A program made the position numbers and the translations under genes. DNA of 64,000 nucleotides from an uncultured Mesonia sp. (GTDB lineage Bacteria; Bacteroidota; Bacteroidia; Flavobacteriales; Flavobacteriaceae), in contig CANMOY010000004.1 of the NCBI GenBank assembly GCA_947499595.1, positions 62,001 through 126,000 on the forward strand, given 5' to 3'. Positions 8,245 through 16,612 of the stretch are shown piece after piece (the stretch's first letter is position 1; each line of letters begins with the position of its first letter). Under the pieces are notes generated by a model. The model ran no database searches. It was not told the DNA's origin and worked only from the letters and a program-made list of their open reading frames with translations.

Positions 8245-9088
8245 TTTTTCGGATAATATTTTTCTCTTTCTTTAATTTTTTTTCTTCTTTACGGATGACA
8301 TAACCCGAAATAAATATACTTATCTCGTATAAAATTAAAACCGGTATGGCCACGACTATTTGGCTAGCAATATCTGGAGGCGTTATGATGGCCGATAAAA
8401 TTAAAATTCCGACCAAGGCAAATTTTCTATATTTTTTAAGTACCTCTGGTGTAACCAAGCCTATACGGGTTAAAATGTAAATTATAATGGGTAGCTCAAA
8501 AATCACGCCACTAGCCAGTGCCGAAGCGCGAACTAATCCGAAATAACTGCTTAAGTCAATATCATTAAAAACTTGCTCGCTTACTTGGTAGCTACCTAAG
8601 AAGTTTATAGATAGGGGTGAAACAATATAATAACCAAAAAGTACCCCCGAAAAGAATAAAAGTGAGGCGATAACTATAAAACCTCGGGATGCATTGCGTT
8701 CATTGGGGTGTAAAGCCGGTGAAATAAAACGCCAAAGTTCAAACAGGATATAAGGGAAAGCCACAATAAAACCTGTGGTAATAGAGGTCCACATATGTGC
8801 AGAAAACTGTCCGCTCATAGTTCTACTTTGAATTCTAAACGGAATTTCGTCAAAACAAAAACTCTCATCTAGACCAAGGCTTTGCGCCATATTACATAAA
8901 ACTTTATAGGTGATAAAATCTGCTTCCTTAGGGGCAAATAGAATTCCGAAAATTAAATCCTTTAAAAAAAAAGCGATAAAAGCAACCGCTACCACTGCGA
9001 TTATTGAACGAATTAAATGCCATCTCAAGGTTTCTAGATGATCTAGAAATGACATTTCTTGAGGATTTTTCTTTGTCTTTGTCGCCAT
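8237..9088 (-). CDS. tatC: Sec-independent protein translocase TatC
   Basis: This is the membrane receptor for twin-arginine signal peptides. The 283-residue protein begins with the conserved MSFLDHLETLRWHLIRS segment and has six membrane helices, with family residues in FPYILFELWRFISPAL (about 133-148) and ELPIIIYILTRIGLV (about 196-210). The C-terminal tail is lysine-rich. It starts three bases after kdsD ends and overlaps the AhpD-like gene by eight bases. No tatA/tatB gene is visible in the window. Confidence 0.95.
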   Translation of the reverse strand: MATKTKKNPQEMSFLDHLETLRWHLIRSIIAVVAVAFIAFFLKDLIFGILFAPKEADFITYKVLCNMAQSLGLDESFCFDEIPFRIQSRTMSGQFSAHMWTSITTGFIVAFPYILFELWRFISPALHPNERNASRGFIVIASLLFFSGVLFGYYIVSPLSINFLGSYQVSEQVFNDIDLSSYFGLVRASALASGVIFELPIIIYILTRIGLVTPEVLKKYRKFALVGILILSAIITPPDIASQIVVAIPVLILYEISIFISGYVIRKEEKKLKKEKNIIRKNE

Positions 9089-9091
9089 ACT

Positions 9092-10057
9092 TTAGATGAT
9101 ACCTTCTTTTATTAAGTTGTGCAGGTGTACAATACCTTTATAACTGCCCTTTTCTGTTGCAATTAGCTGAGAAATACCAAAGTGCTCAAGCATATTTTTA
9201 GCTTCTATAGCTAAAGCTTGATTATCGATAGTTTTAGGCGCTTCGCCCATAATATCGCGAGCTGTTAATTGATTGATATCTTGACTTTTTTGCAACATTC
9301 TTCTAATGTCACCATCGGTGATGATTCCTAGTATATCGCCTTTTTCAATAACTGCCGTTGCTCCTAACATTTTTTCAGAAATCTCTACAATAACATCAGA
9401 AATTTTACTGTTGGGCGCTACTTGAGGTAGATTGTTTTGGGCCGTAATATCGGCTACGCGCAAATAGAGTTTTTTTCCTAAAGCACCCCCAGGGTGGTAT
9501 TTTGCAAAATCTTTACTAGAAAATCCTTTAAGATGAAGTAAGCTTACCGCAAGAGCATCGCCAATCACCAATTGAGCTGTGGTACTCGTGGTAGGGGCCA
9601 AATTATTAGGGCAAGCTTCCTGCTCAATATAGGCATTCAGAACAAAATCGGCTTGTTGACCCAAAAAAGAATCTTTGTTACCGGTGAGACCTATCAATTT
9701 GTTATTAAAATTCTTAATTAGCGGTACCAGTACCTTAATTTCGGGGGTGTTTCCACTTTTAGAAATACATATTACAACATCATCTTTTTGAATATTCCCT
9801 AAATCGCCGTGAATAGCATCGGCAGCATGCATAAAAATTGCCGGTGTGCCAGTACTGTTTAAAGTAGCTACTATTTTTTGTGCGATAATGGCACTTTTAC
9901 CTATACCAGTAATAACTACGCGACCTTTGCTATGATAGATACAATTTACTGCTTGGGGAAAATCTTGAGTTAAAAAGTTTTCTAATTGGGCAATTGCGGC
10001 TGCCTCATTTTTAATAGTGTCTTTTGCAAAAGAAAGGATTTGAGAATCTTTCATCAA
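9092..10057 (-). CDS. kdsD: Arabinose-5-phosphate isomerase (KpsF/GutQ family)
   Basis: The enzyme converts ribulose-5-phosphate to arabinose-5-phosphate, the first committed step to Kdo of lipopolysaccharide. The 321-residue protein has a SIS sugar-isomerase domain (GIGKS 51-55, HAADAIHGDLG 77-87, SKSGNTPE 99-106) and two C-terminal CBS domains (about 205-320, with GIITDGDIRRML in the first). It is the first gene of the operon with tatC, an AhpD-like gene and lptB. Its upstream region is shared with divergent recQ. The start chosen keeps two tandem methionines, and either could be used. Confidence 0.93.
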   Translation of the reverse strand: MMKDSQILSFAKDTIKNEAAAIAQLENFLTQDFPQAVNCIYHSKGRVVITGIGKSAIIAQKIVATLNSTGTPAIFMHAADAIHGDLGNIQKDDVVICISKSGNTPEIKVLVPLIKNFNNKLIGLTGNKDSFLGQQADFVLNAYIEQEACPNNLAPTTSTTAQLVIGDALAVSLLHLKGFSSKDFAKYHPGGALGKKLYLRVADITAQNNLPQVAPNSKISDVIVEISEKMLGATAVIEKGDILGIITDGDIRRMLQKSQDINQLTARDIMGEAPKTIDNQALAIEAKNMLEHFGISQLIATEKGSYKGIVHLHNLIKEGII

Positions 10058-10145
10058 TTTTTTAAATTTCGATTTGCCAATACTAAAGAAATATATATCT
10101 TTAGACTGACAAAGGTATGTAAAATTGTAACACTAAAATATCAGT

Positions 10146-12338
10146 TTGACAGAAATCGATTTACATCAGGAACTAAAAAAGTATTTTGGCTTTGACCAAT
10201 TTAAAGGCCTGCAAGAACAAGTAATAAAAAGCATTATTAATGGTGAGCACACTTTTGTGATCATGCCTACAGGAGGTGGTAAATCTCTATGTTACCAATT
10301 ACCTGCCTTGATAAAAGAAGGAACAGCAATTGTTGTCTCCCCTTTAATAGCTTTAATGAAAAACCAAGTAGATGCCATTAGAGGTATTTCTTCGGAAAAA
10401 GGAGTAGCGCATGTTTTGAATTCTTCGTTAAATAAAACCGAAGTAAAACAGGTTAAAAGCGACATTGAAAACGGTATTACCAAGTTATTATATGTGGCAC
10501 CCGAATCTTTAACCAAAGAAGAGTATATAGATTTTTTGCGAACGCAAAAAATTTCTTTTTTGGCTATAGACGAAGCTCACTGTATAAGTGAATGGGGCCA
10601 TGATTTTAGGCCAGAATACAGAAATTTACGCAAGATTATAAAACGAATAGGGGATGATATACCCATAATTGCCTTAACGGCAACGGCAACGCCAAAGGTA
10701 CAAGAAGATATCTTGAAAAATTTAGGTATGCCAAAAGCTAATACCTTTAAAGCTTCTTTTAACCGGCCAAATTTATATTATGAAGTGCGACCCAAAACCG
10801 CTCAAGTAAGCGCAGACATTATTCGGTTTGTGCGTGAGCGGCAAGGGAAAAGCGGAATCATTTATTGTCTATCTAGAAAGAAGGTAGAAGAACTTGCGCA
10901 AACGCTGCAAGTAAACGGTATATCGGCAGTACCTTACCATGCTGGGTTAGATAGTAAAACCCGAGCTAAACATCAAGATATGTTTTTGATGGAAGAGGTT
11001 GATGTGGTGGTGGCTACTATTGCCTTTGGTATGGGAATAGATAAACCAGATGTACGTTTTGTAATTCACCACGATATCCCTAAAAGTATCGAAAGCTACT
11101 ACCAAGAAACCGGTAGAGCTGGTCGCGACGGGGGAGAAGGGCATTGCTTAGCTTTTTACGCTTATAAAGATATAGAAAAGCTAGAAAAATTTATGAGTGG
11201 TAAACCTGTAGCCGAACAAGAAGTAGGTTTTGCTTTACTGCAAGAAGTTGTCGCTTACGCGGAAACCTCTATTTCAAGACGTAAATTTATTTTGCATTAT
11301 TTTGGAGAAGCCTTTGATAGCGAGACAGGTGAAGGAGCCGATATGGATGACAACGTTCGTTTTCCCAAAACCCAAAAAGAAGCCAAAGATGAAGTGGTTC
11401 TACTTTTAAATACCGTTAAGAAAACCAAATCGATTTATAAAGCTAAAGACTTGGTTAAAACATTGGTGGGAGAAGTAAACGCTATGATCAAATCGCACAA
11501 AACAGATGAGCTTCCCATTTTTGGAAAAGGAAAAGAAAAGCCAAAATTTTATTGGATGGCTTTAATTAGACAAGTTCTGATAAAAGGCTTACTCAAAAAA
11601 GATATTGAAACCTATGGCGTTATAAAACTGACTGCGGAAGGTAAAGCTTTTTTAGAAAGTCCTAGTTCTTTTATGATGTCTGAAGATCATATTTATACCG
11701 AAGAAGAACAAAACAAAGCCGCTCAACAAAATAAAGCGGCTAGTGCAACCGATGAGCAATTGATGAAAATGCTTAAAGATTTACGAAAAAACGTAGCGCA
11801 AAAAAAAGATGTACCTCCTTATGTGGTATTTCAAGACCCTTCGTTGGAAGATATGGCTTCAAAATATCCGATTTCTATTGAAGAGTTAGGAAACATTCAT
11901 GGGGTAGGTGAAGGTAAAGCCAAAAAATTCGGGAAAGAGTTTGTAAGCCTCATACAGCGTTATGTAGAAGATAATGAGATCATAAGACCCGATGATATGG
12001 TAGTAAAAACTACCGGTGCTAATAGTAGTAATAAGCTCTATTTTATACAGAATGTAGATAGAAAATTACCGCTACCCGATATTGCCAGCGCAAAAGGCCT
12101 ATCGATGGATGATTTTATTAAAGAACTTGAAGCAATTGTTTATAGTGGAACCAAACTGAATATTTCTTACTGGATAGATGAAATTTTAGATGAAGATCAA
12201 CAAGAAGAATTGCATGAGTATTTTTTAGAAGCAGAAAGCGATAAAATAGACGAAGCGATGGATGAGTTTGACGGCGATTACGAAGAAGAAGAACTTAGGC
12301 TTTACCGAATCAAGTTTATGAGTGAAGTGGCTAATTAG
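10146..12338 (+). CDS. recQ: ATP-dependent DNA helicase RecQ (zinc cysteines absent)
   Basis: This is a 3'-5' helicase for recombination and replication repair. The 730-residue protein has Walker A PTGGGKS (41-47), the IDEAHCISEWGHDFRPEY motif II/aromatic loop (about 136-153), LTATATP motif III, IAFGMGIDKPDV motif V and the motif VI QETGRAGRDG. Where RecQ normally has a four-cysteine zinc site, this protein has SRRKFILHYFGE followed by GADMDDNVRFPK with no cysteine. A winged-helix region and an HRDC domain (about 545-615, with NIHGVGEGKAKKFG) follow, then an acidic tail. The start is a TTG at 10146-10148, because no upstream ATG gives the conserved N-terminus. Confidence 0.94.
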   Translation: MTEIDLHQELKKYFGFDQFKGLQEQVIKSIINGEHTFVIMPTGGGKSLCYQLPALIKEGTAIVVSPLIALMKNQVDAIRGISSEKGVAHVLNSSLNKTEVKQVKSDIENGITKLLYVAPESLTKEEYIDFLRTQKISFLAIDEAHCISEWGHDFRPEYRNLRKIIKRIGDDIPIIALTATATPKVQEDILKNLGMPKANTFKASFNRPNLYYEVRPKTAQVSADIIRFVRERQGKSGIIYCLSRKKVEELAQTLQVNGISAVPYHAGLDSKTRAKHQDMFLMEEVDVVVATIAFGMGIDKPDVRFVIHHDIPKSIESYYQETGRAGRDGGEGHCLAFYAYKDIEKLEKFMSGKPVAEQEVGFALLQEVVAYAETSISRRKFILHYFGEAFDSETGEGADMDDNVRFPKTQKEAKDEVVLLLNTVKKTKSIYKAKDLVKTLVGEVNAMIKSHKTDELPIFGKGKEKPKFYWMALIRQVLIKGLLKKDIETYGVIKLTAEGKAFLESPSSFMMSEDHIYTEEEQNKAAQQNKAASATDEQLMKMLKDLRKNVAQKKDVPPYVVFQDPSLEDMASKYPISIEELGNIHGVGEGKAKKFGKEFVSLIQRYVEDNEIIRPDDMVVKTTGANSSNKLYFIQNVDRKLPLPDIASAKGLSMDDFIKELEAIVYSGTKLNISYWIDEILDEDQQEELHEYFLEAESDKIDEAMDEFDGDYEEEELRLYRIKFMSEVAN

Positions 12339-12357
12339 AAATACATTATAAATCTAA

Positions 12358-12396
12358 AGAAACCCAAAATTTAAAATTTTGGGTTTCTTCTTTTTG
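12358..12396 (+). terminator. Terminator after recQ
   Basis: AGAAACCCAAAAT pairs with ATTTTGGGTTTCT around a short AT loop and is followed by CTTTTT. Its T-rich tail overlaps the -33 element of the next promoter (TTTG at 12393-12396). Confidence 0.88.
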
Positions 12397-12425
12397 AGAA
12401 AAACCCTCAAGAAGACTTATCTTTG
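12393..12425 (+). promoter_or_regulatory. Promoter of the cyclophilin-FKBP gene
   Basis: TTTG at 12393-12396 and a perfect -7 element TATCTTTG at 12418-12425 are separated by 21 bases, a good match to the Bacteroidota consensus. The start codon follows at 12449. Confidence 0.75.
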
Positions 12426-12448
12426 CGCTTTAAAAATTAAAATAAACT

Positions 12449-13378
12449 ATGGAAAACGGAATCTATGCCAAGTTCGCAACCACCAAGGGCGAAATTTTGG
12501 TGAAATTACACCACGATAAAACACCAGGAACAGTAGGAAATTTTGTAGGTCTTGCTGAAGGAAATATAAAAAACGACGCAAAAGCAAAGGGTACGCCGTA
12601 TTACGATGGTCTTAAATTTCACCGTGTTATTGCCGATTTTATGATTCAAGGGGGTGACCCTAATGGAACAGGAGCTGGCGGACCAGGATATCAATTTGAC
12701 GATGAAATACACCCTGATTTAAAACATAATAAGCCAGGAATATTGTCAATGGCTAATGCAGGTCCTGGTACAAACGGAAGTCAGTTTTTTATCACACACG
12801 TTGAAACGCCCTGGCTTGATGGTAAGCATACGGTTTTTGGAGAAGTTGTAGAAGGTCAAGATATAGTTGATAGCATTGAGCAGGGTGACCAGATTGAAAA
12901 GCTAAGTATAGAACGCGTTGGGGAGGAAGCACAACAGTTTGATGCAGCTGCTAACTTTAAGAGTTTTAATGAAGAGAAAGAAAAAAGAGAAGCCGAAGCT
13001 AAGAAAAGAGAAGAGGATAAACTAAAGGCCTTAACCGAAGGTTTGAGTAAAACCGAGTCTGGTTTGCATTATACCATAACCCAAGAAGGTAAAGGACCAA
13101 AACCCAAAAAAGGTAATACCGTTTCTGTACATTACAAAGGCATGTTAGCTGATGGTACTGTATTTGATTCGTCTTTTAAACGTAACCAACCTATACAGTT
13201 TCCTGTAGGAATGGGGCACGTGATTGCAGGCTGGGACGAAGGAATTATGTTATTGAACCAAGATGATAAAGCCAAATTTGTTATTCCTGCCCATTTAGGT
13301 TATGGATCACAAGGAGCTGGAGGAGTAATTCCGCCTAATGCTACGTTAATTTTTGAGGTAGAACTTATCAAAGCCTAA
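12449..13378 (+). CDS. Cyclophilin-FKBP fusion peptidyl-prolyl isomerase
   Basis: The 309-residue protein joins two unrelated proline isomerase folds. Residues 1 to about 165 are a bacterial cyclophilin ([37 protein letters not shown]). A charged helical linker (about 175-200, rich in [12 protein letters not shown]) leads to an FKBP domain (about 205-309: [44 protein letters not shown]). No signal peptide is present, so it acts in the cytoplasm, probably as a folding helper. It is a single-gene unit with its own promoter and terminator. Confidence 0.94.
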   Translation: MENGIYAKFATTKGEILVKLHHDKTPGTVGNFVGLAEGNIKNDAKAKGTPYYDGLKFHRVIADFMIQGGDPNGTGAGGPGYQFDDEIHPDLKHNKPGILSMANAGPGTNGSQFFITHVETPWLDGKHTVFGEVVEGQDIVDSIEQGDQIEKLSIERVGEEAQQFDAAANFKSFNEEKEKREAEAKKREEDKLKALTEGLSKTESGLHYTITQEGKGPKPKKGNTVSVHYKGMLADGTVFDSSFKRNQPIQFPVGMGHVIAGWDEGIMLLNQDDKAKFVIPAHLGYGSQGAGGVIPPNATLIFEVELIKA

Positions 13379-13398
13379 ATTTAAGTAAATCCATTATC

Positions 13399-13429
13399 AA
13401 AAAAGTCACTCCTTACGAGTGACTTTTTT
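13399..13429. terminator. Bidirectional terminator holding the stop codon of the opposing gene
   Basis: AAAAAAGTCACTC (13399-13411) pairs perfectly with GAGTGACTTTTTT (13417-13429) around a five-base loop. The stop codon of the leftward thioredoxin-like gene (13413-13415) lies in this loop, and the right arm encodes part of its last residues. Confidence 0.93.
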
Positions 13430-13982
13430 CTTTTTTCCATTTAATGCTGCAGCCTACACTAGGTTTTTGAAGTTTTGGGATACTCCTACTGTTGAATAAC
13501 GCGTCTAAGACTTCACGAACACTTCTTCCGTTTACCGCAATACCATTTTGCGGTCTGGCATCGTCTAATTGGCCGTGATAAACCAATTCCGCGGAAGCGT
13601 TATAAATATAAAAATCTGGAGTACACACGGCCTGATAGGTCCGGGCAATCGCTTGGGTTTCATCGTAAAGGTACGGGAAAGTAAAGTTGTGTTTTCGGGC
13701 AAATTGCCACATGTTATAAAAGCTGTCTTCTGGATACTGAGTAGCGTCATTACTCGATACGGCTACAAAACCAAAGCCTAATATTCTGTAATCGTTGGCA
13801 ATGCGAACGAGTTCTGAAGCAACTAGCTTAACATAAGGGCAGTGGTTGCTTATAAACATAACTACCGTGCCCAATTCTCCTTTTATATCTTTAAAAGTAT
13901 ACAAATCTTTGGTAATGGCATCGGGTAGTAAAAAGTCGTGGTATTTTTCACCTAATTTTACAGTAGAAGATTCTCTTTTCAT
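13413..13982 (-). CDS. Thioredoxin-fold redoxin family protein with SxxC active site
   Basis: This protein of about 189 residues has an AhpC/TSA-thioredoxin fold: the motif FISNHCPYVK (about 41-50), the QFARKHNFTFPYLYDE stretch and the cis-proline region VCTPDFYIY. Related proteins usually have CNHCPYVK. Here the first Cys is Ser, leaving one active-site thiol plus Cys residues before the cis-Pro and near the C-terminus. No signal peptide is seen. The ATG at 13980-13982 is preferred to a TTG two codons upstream. It ends inside the terminator it shares with the convergent isomerase gene. The substrate is unknown. Confidence 0.85.
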   Translation of the reverse strand: MKRESSTVKLGEKYHDFLLPDAITKDLYTFKDIKGELGTVVMFISNHCPYVKLVASELVRIANDYRILGFGFVAVSSNDATQYPEDSFYNMWQFARKHNFTFPYLYDETQAIARTYQAVCTPDFYIYNASAELVYHGQLDDARPQNGIAVNGRSVREVLDALFNSRSIPKLQKPSVGCSIKWKKEKSHS

Positions 13983-14039
13983 GGACAAGTTTTATCTAAA
14001 ATTACTACATTTAGAGTTAATTTGAAAGTTTAAATACAT

Positions 14040-14375
14040 ATGGAAACTATAGTTTGGGAGGATTTTAAAAAGATTGAAATGCGGGTGGCTACCATTATAG
14101 ATGTCCAGGATTTTCCGGAGGCCAAAAAACCAGCTTATCAATTAATGTTAGATTTTGGACCAGAGCTTGGTACACGCAAAACTTCTGCTCAAATTACCAG
14201 GCGCTATAGCAAAGAAGAGTTGATGGGTCAACAGGTGATAGCCGTGATTAATTTTCCTAAAAAGCAAATTGCCAATTTTATGAGCGAGTGTTTGGTTTTG
14301 GGGGCAGTGCAAAAAGACGATGTTGTTTTATTAAAACCCGAAACAAAAATACCTAACGGCTTGCAAATTGGCTAG
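14040..14375 (+). CDS. csaA: tRNA-binding domain protein / chaperone CsaA
   Basis: This 111-residue protein is a stand-alone OB-fold tRNA-binding domain (METIVWEDFKKIEMRVATI start, the LGTRKTSAQIT centre, and VIAVINFPKKQIANFMSE toward the end), matching CsaA in length and motifs. CsaA has been described as a secretion-related chaperone that can bind tRNA-like ligands. Its exact role here is inferred from the family. It lies between the divergent thioredoxin-like gene and a secreted LRR protein, with a weak -7-like TTAATTTG just upstream. Confidence 0.9.
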   Translation: METIVWEDFKKIEMRVATIIDVQDFPEAKKPAYQLMLDFGPELGTRKTSAQITRRYSKEELMGQQVIAVINFPKKQIANFMSECLVLGAVQKDDVVLLKPETKIPNGLQIG

Positions 14376-14495
14376 TCTTGTAGTTTAAAAATTATAAACT
14401 TTATTCAGCAACTAAATAACGGCATTCAGCAAGTTTTGATTAAATTAAACTAATCATTATCAGATTTTTGGGGTGAATATTAAAAACATCTCAAA

Positions 14496-16013
14496 ATGAA
14501 AAAAACATTACTCTCATTATTTTGCTTAGCTAGTGCTAGCCTTTTTGCTCAAAATGTATACATACCCGATACAAATTTAAAAATTGCTTTAATTACTAAT
14601 ACGGCAATAAATACCAATGGAGACTACGAAATTAGCTATCCCGAAGCAATGGCCTATACGGGTATAATTTCTGCTCCTAATTTAAATATTCAAGATCTAA
14701 CTGGTTTAGATGCTTTTACAAATATTACAGAAGTATACTTGCCTAATAACGATATTCATTTTGCCCATTTTACTGCTAATACAGCTTTAACTAAAATTAA
14801 TATAGGCATAAACCCGTTAACAACCTTAGATGTAACAGGACTCACCAATCTTACCACATTAGTAGCAGATTTTACTAATAGTCTTGCCTCGATAGATTTA
14901 AGTACCAATGTAAATTTAGAGGTCTTAAACTTAAATAACAATCAATTAACCTCTTTAGATGTTTCTAACAACATTAATTTGAGCAATTTTTCGGCTTCGT
15001 TCAATCAATTAACAACGATAGACTTAAGTAATAATACAGCTATTGAAAACTTAAACTTGTCTGATAATAACCTAAGCAGTTTAGACTTAAGTAATCAAAC
15101 AAATTTAACTTGGTTGGCTATACATTCTAATAATTTAACTGCTTCTAGCTTAACCTTACCCAATACATCAAGCGTTACCACTGCTTATTTGAGTGATAAC
15201 CCATTAGGGAGTATAGATGTAAGTAATTTTACTAATTTAGAAAAACTAATAGTTAACAATACCAATCTTAACACGATAGATCTTTCTAGCAATACCGTTT
15301 TAGAAGAATTAGAGGCAAATACTAATAATTTTACTTCTATAGATCTTTCTTCGTTAGCTCAGCTTACAAGTTTAAAATTAGAAGAAAATGATCTTACCAG
15401 TATAGACTTATCTAACAACCCGGGACTTTTACAATTGTATTTAGGAGATAACGATTTAACTTCTTTAGATGTTACAACTAATTTAAATTTAAATCACTTA
15501 TATCTACAAGATAATCTTTTCTCTGATATAGATGTTTCGATGTTGCCATCTTTTCACACTTTGTATGTTTCAGATAACGCTAACTTACAAATTGTAAATA
15601 TGGCTAACGGCAATAATGCTTCAATTAATGAATTTAATGCAACTAATTGTCCTAATCTTTCTTGTGTGCAATTAGATAACGGTTTTACACCTCCTGCTGC
15701 AAGCCCTGGTATATTTTGGATGATAGATTCAGATAAAGACCCAAACACCATTTATGGATATACTACTTGTACTTTAGGAATTGAGCAAAATATTTTAGAT
15801 GCCATTTCTATTTACCCAAACCCCTCGGCAGGTATCCTTAATCTAAATGGAATAGAAAAAGTTGATGAAATAAACGTTTTTTCTATGGCCGGTAAAAAGG
15901 TGCATACCACTAAAGAATTAAAGATGAATTTAAATCATCTGTCAGCTGGTGTTTACTTTATTCAAGTAAAAGCAAATCAGCAAAATAAAACTTTTAAATT
16001 CATTAAAAACTAA
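14496..16013 (+). CDS. Secreted leucine-rich-repeat protein with type IX sorting domain
   Basis: This 505-residue protein is exported and surface-sorted. It has a signal peptide (1-19, ending LFAQ), an N-terminal cap containing INTNGDYEISYPEA (similar to an EF-hand loop), and about 13 leucine-rich repeats of 21 residues (about 60-345, pattern LTSLDVSNNxNL). A cysteine-containing C-terminal cap (CPNLSCVQLDNGF, then YTTCTLG) is followed by a type A T9SS sorting domain (about 435-505: ISIYPNPSAGILNL, INVFSMAGKKV, LSAGVYFIQV). The ligand is unknown. It heads a four-gene rightward cluster whose last member is a smaller lipoprotein with the same caps. Confidence 0.92.
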   Translation: MKKTLLSLFCLASASLFAQNVYIPDTNLKIALITNTAINTNGDYEISYPEAMAYTGIISAPNLNIQDLTGLDAFTNITEVYLPNNDIHFAHFTANTALTKINIGINPLTTLDVTGLTNLTTLVADFTNSLASIDLSTNVNLEVLNLNNNQLTSLDVSNNINLSNFSASFNQLTTIDLSNNTAIENLNLSDNNLSSLDLSNQTNLTWLAIHSNNLTASSLTLPNTSSVTTAYLSDNPLGSIDVSNFTNLEKLIVNNTNLNTIDLSSNTVLEELEANTNNFTSIDLSSLAQLTSLKLEENDLTSIDLSNNPGLLQLYLGDNDLTSLDVTTNLNLNHLYLQDNLFSDIDVSMLPSFHTLYVSDNANLQIVNMANGNNASINEFNATNCPNLSCVQLDNGFTPPAASPGIFWMIDSDKDPNTIYGYTTCTLGIEQNILDAISIYPNPSAGILNLNGIEKVDEINVFSMAGKKVHTTKELKMNLNHLSAGVYFIQVKANQQNKTFKFIKN

Positions 16014-16028
16014 TCCAATCTATTTGCA

Positions 16029-16057
16029 GTGCATTCAGCTTAACCAGCTGGATGCAC
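16029..16057 (+). other. Intercistronic hairpin after the LRR gene
   Basis: GTGCATTCAGCT (16029-16040) pairs with AGCTGGATGCAC (16046-16057) with one G-T wobble and a five-base loop. The downstream tract is only weakly T-rich (CTCTTTAAA), so it may be a partial terminator or an mRNA-stabilising element rather than a full stop. Confidence 0.55.
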
Positions 16058-16080
16058 GCTCTTTAAATTCATTATAAGCT

Positions 16081-16590
16081 ATGAGACTTATATTACAATG
16101 CTTGATCTGCTTATGCTTATTAGGCGGCAGTACAACTGTTCAGGCTCAGTTTTTTAAAAAAATAAAAGAAAAAGCTTCAGAAAGTTTAAACCTACCAACA
16201 AAAGCCAATAAAGAAAAAGAGCAGCAAGCTGCAAAGGCTATTGCTTTTCCTGAAGCTGGAGAACTTAATAAAGATTCAGATTTACATCAGGTTGCCTCAA
16301 AAGCATTAGAGAACTATTATGCCAGTAAAAGTATGCAATTGGTAGCCTTTAATATTATATCAGACAACTGGAAGGTGGTCACCCATAAAACTACAGGAGC
16401 GGTATTATATCAATGGGCTGTTGGTGCCTTAATACAGAAAAATTCTAATGGCAAATGTATGCTGTTTCAATATATCTTAAAGCAAGATTTTAATGGCAGT
16501 GGTTTTAACGAGGCCTATTTTGCTGGAATAAGCAGAACTGCTCCAGTTCCTTACGGCTCCTATATCGCTTGTGAAAACGCGCCGAACTAA
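16081..16590 (+). CDS. Exported protein, short paralog of the next gene
   Basis: I do not recognise this 169-residue protein. It has a signal peptide (about 1-23, ending VQAQ), then a basic amphipathic helix ([14 protein letters not shown]), then a domain of about 120 residues that is clearly similar to the C-terminal third of the next gene. Shared landmarks are a KxTGxxLYxW stretch, ILKQxFNGSGF, a PYG turn and two cysteines near the end (GKC and IACENA) that could form a disulfide. It lies 23 bases before its paralog and is probably cotranscribed with it. Confidence 0.8.
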   Translation: MRLILQCLICLCLLGGSTTVQAQFFKKIKEKASESLNLPTKANKEKEQQAAKAIAFPEAGELNKDSDLHQVASKALENYYASKSMQLVAFNIISDNWKVVTHKTTGAVLYQWAVGALIQKNSNGKCMLFQYILKQDFNGSGFNEAYFAGISRTAPVPYGSYIACENAPN

Positions 16591-16612
16591 TATCAACTAA
16601 AAATCTAAAACA

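Noticed and set aside
9986-10195. Small rightward gene spanning the kdsD-recQ gap
   Set aside because: It overlaps the starts of both well-supported divergent genes in another frame and has no family features.
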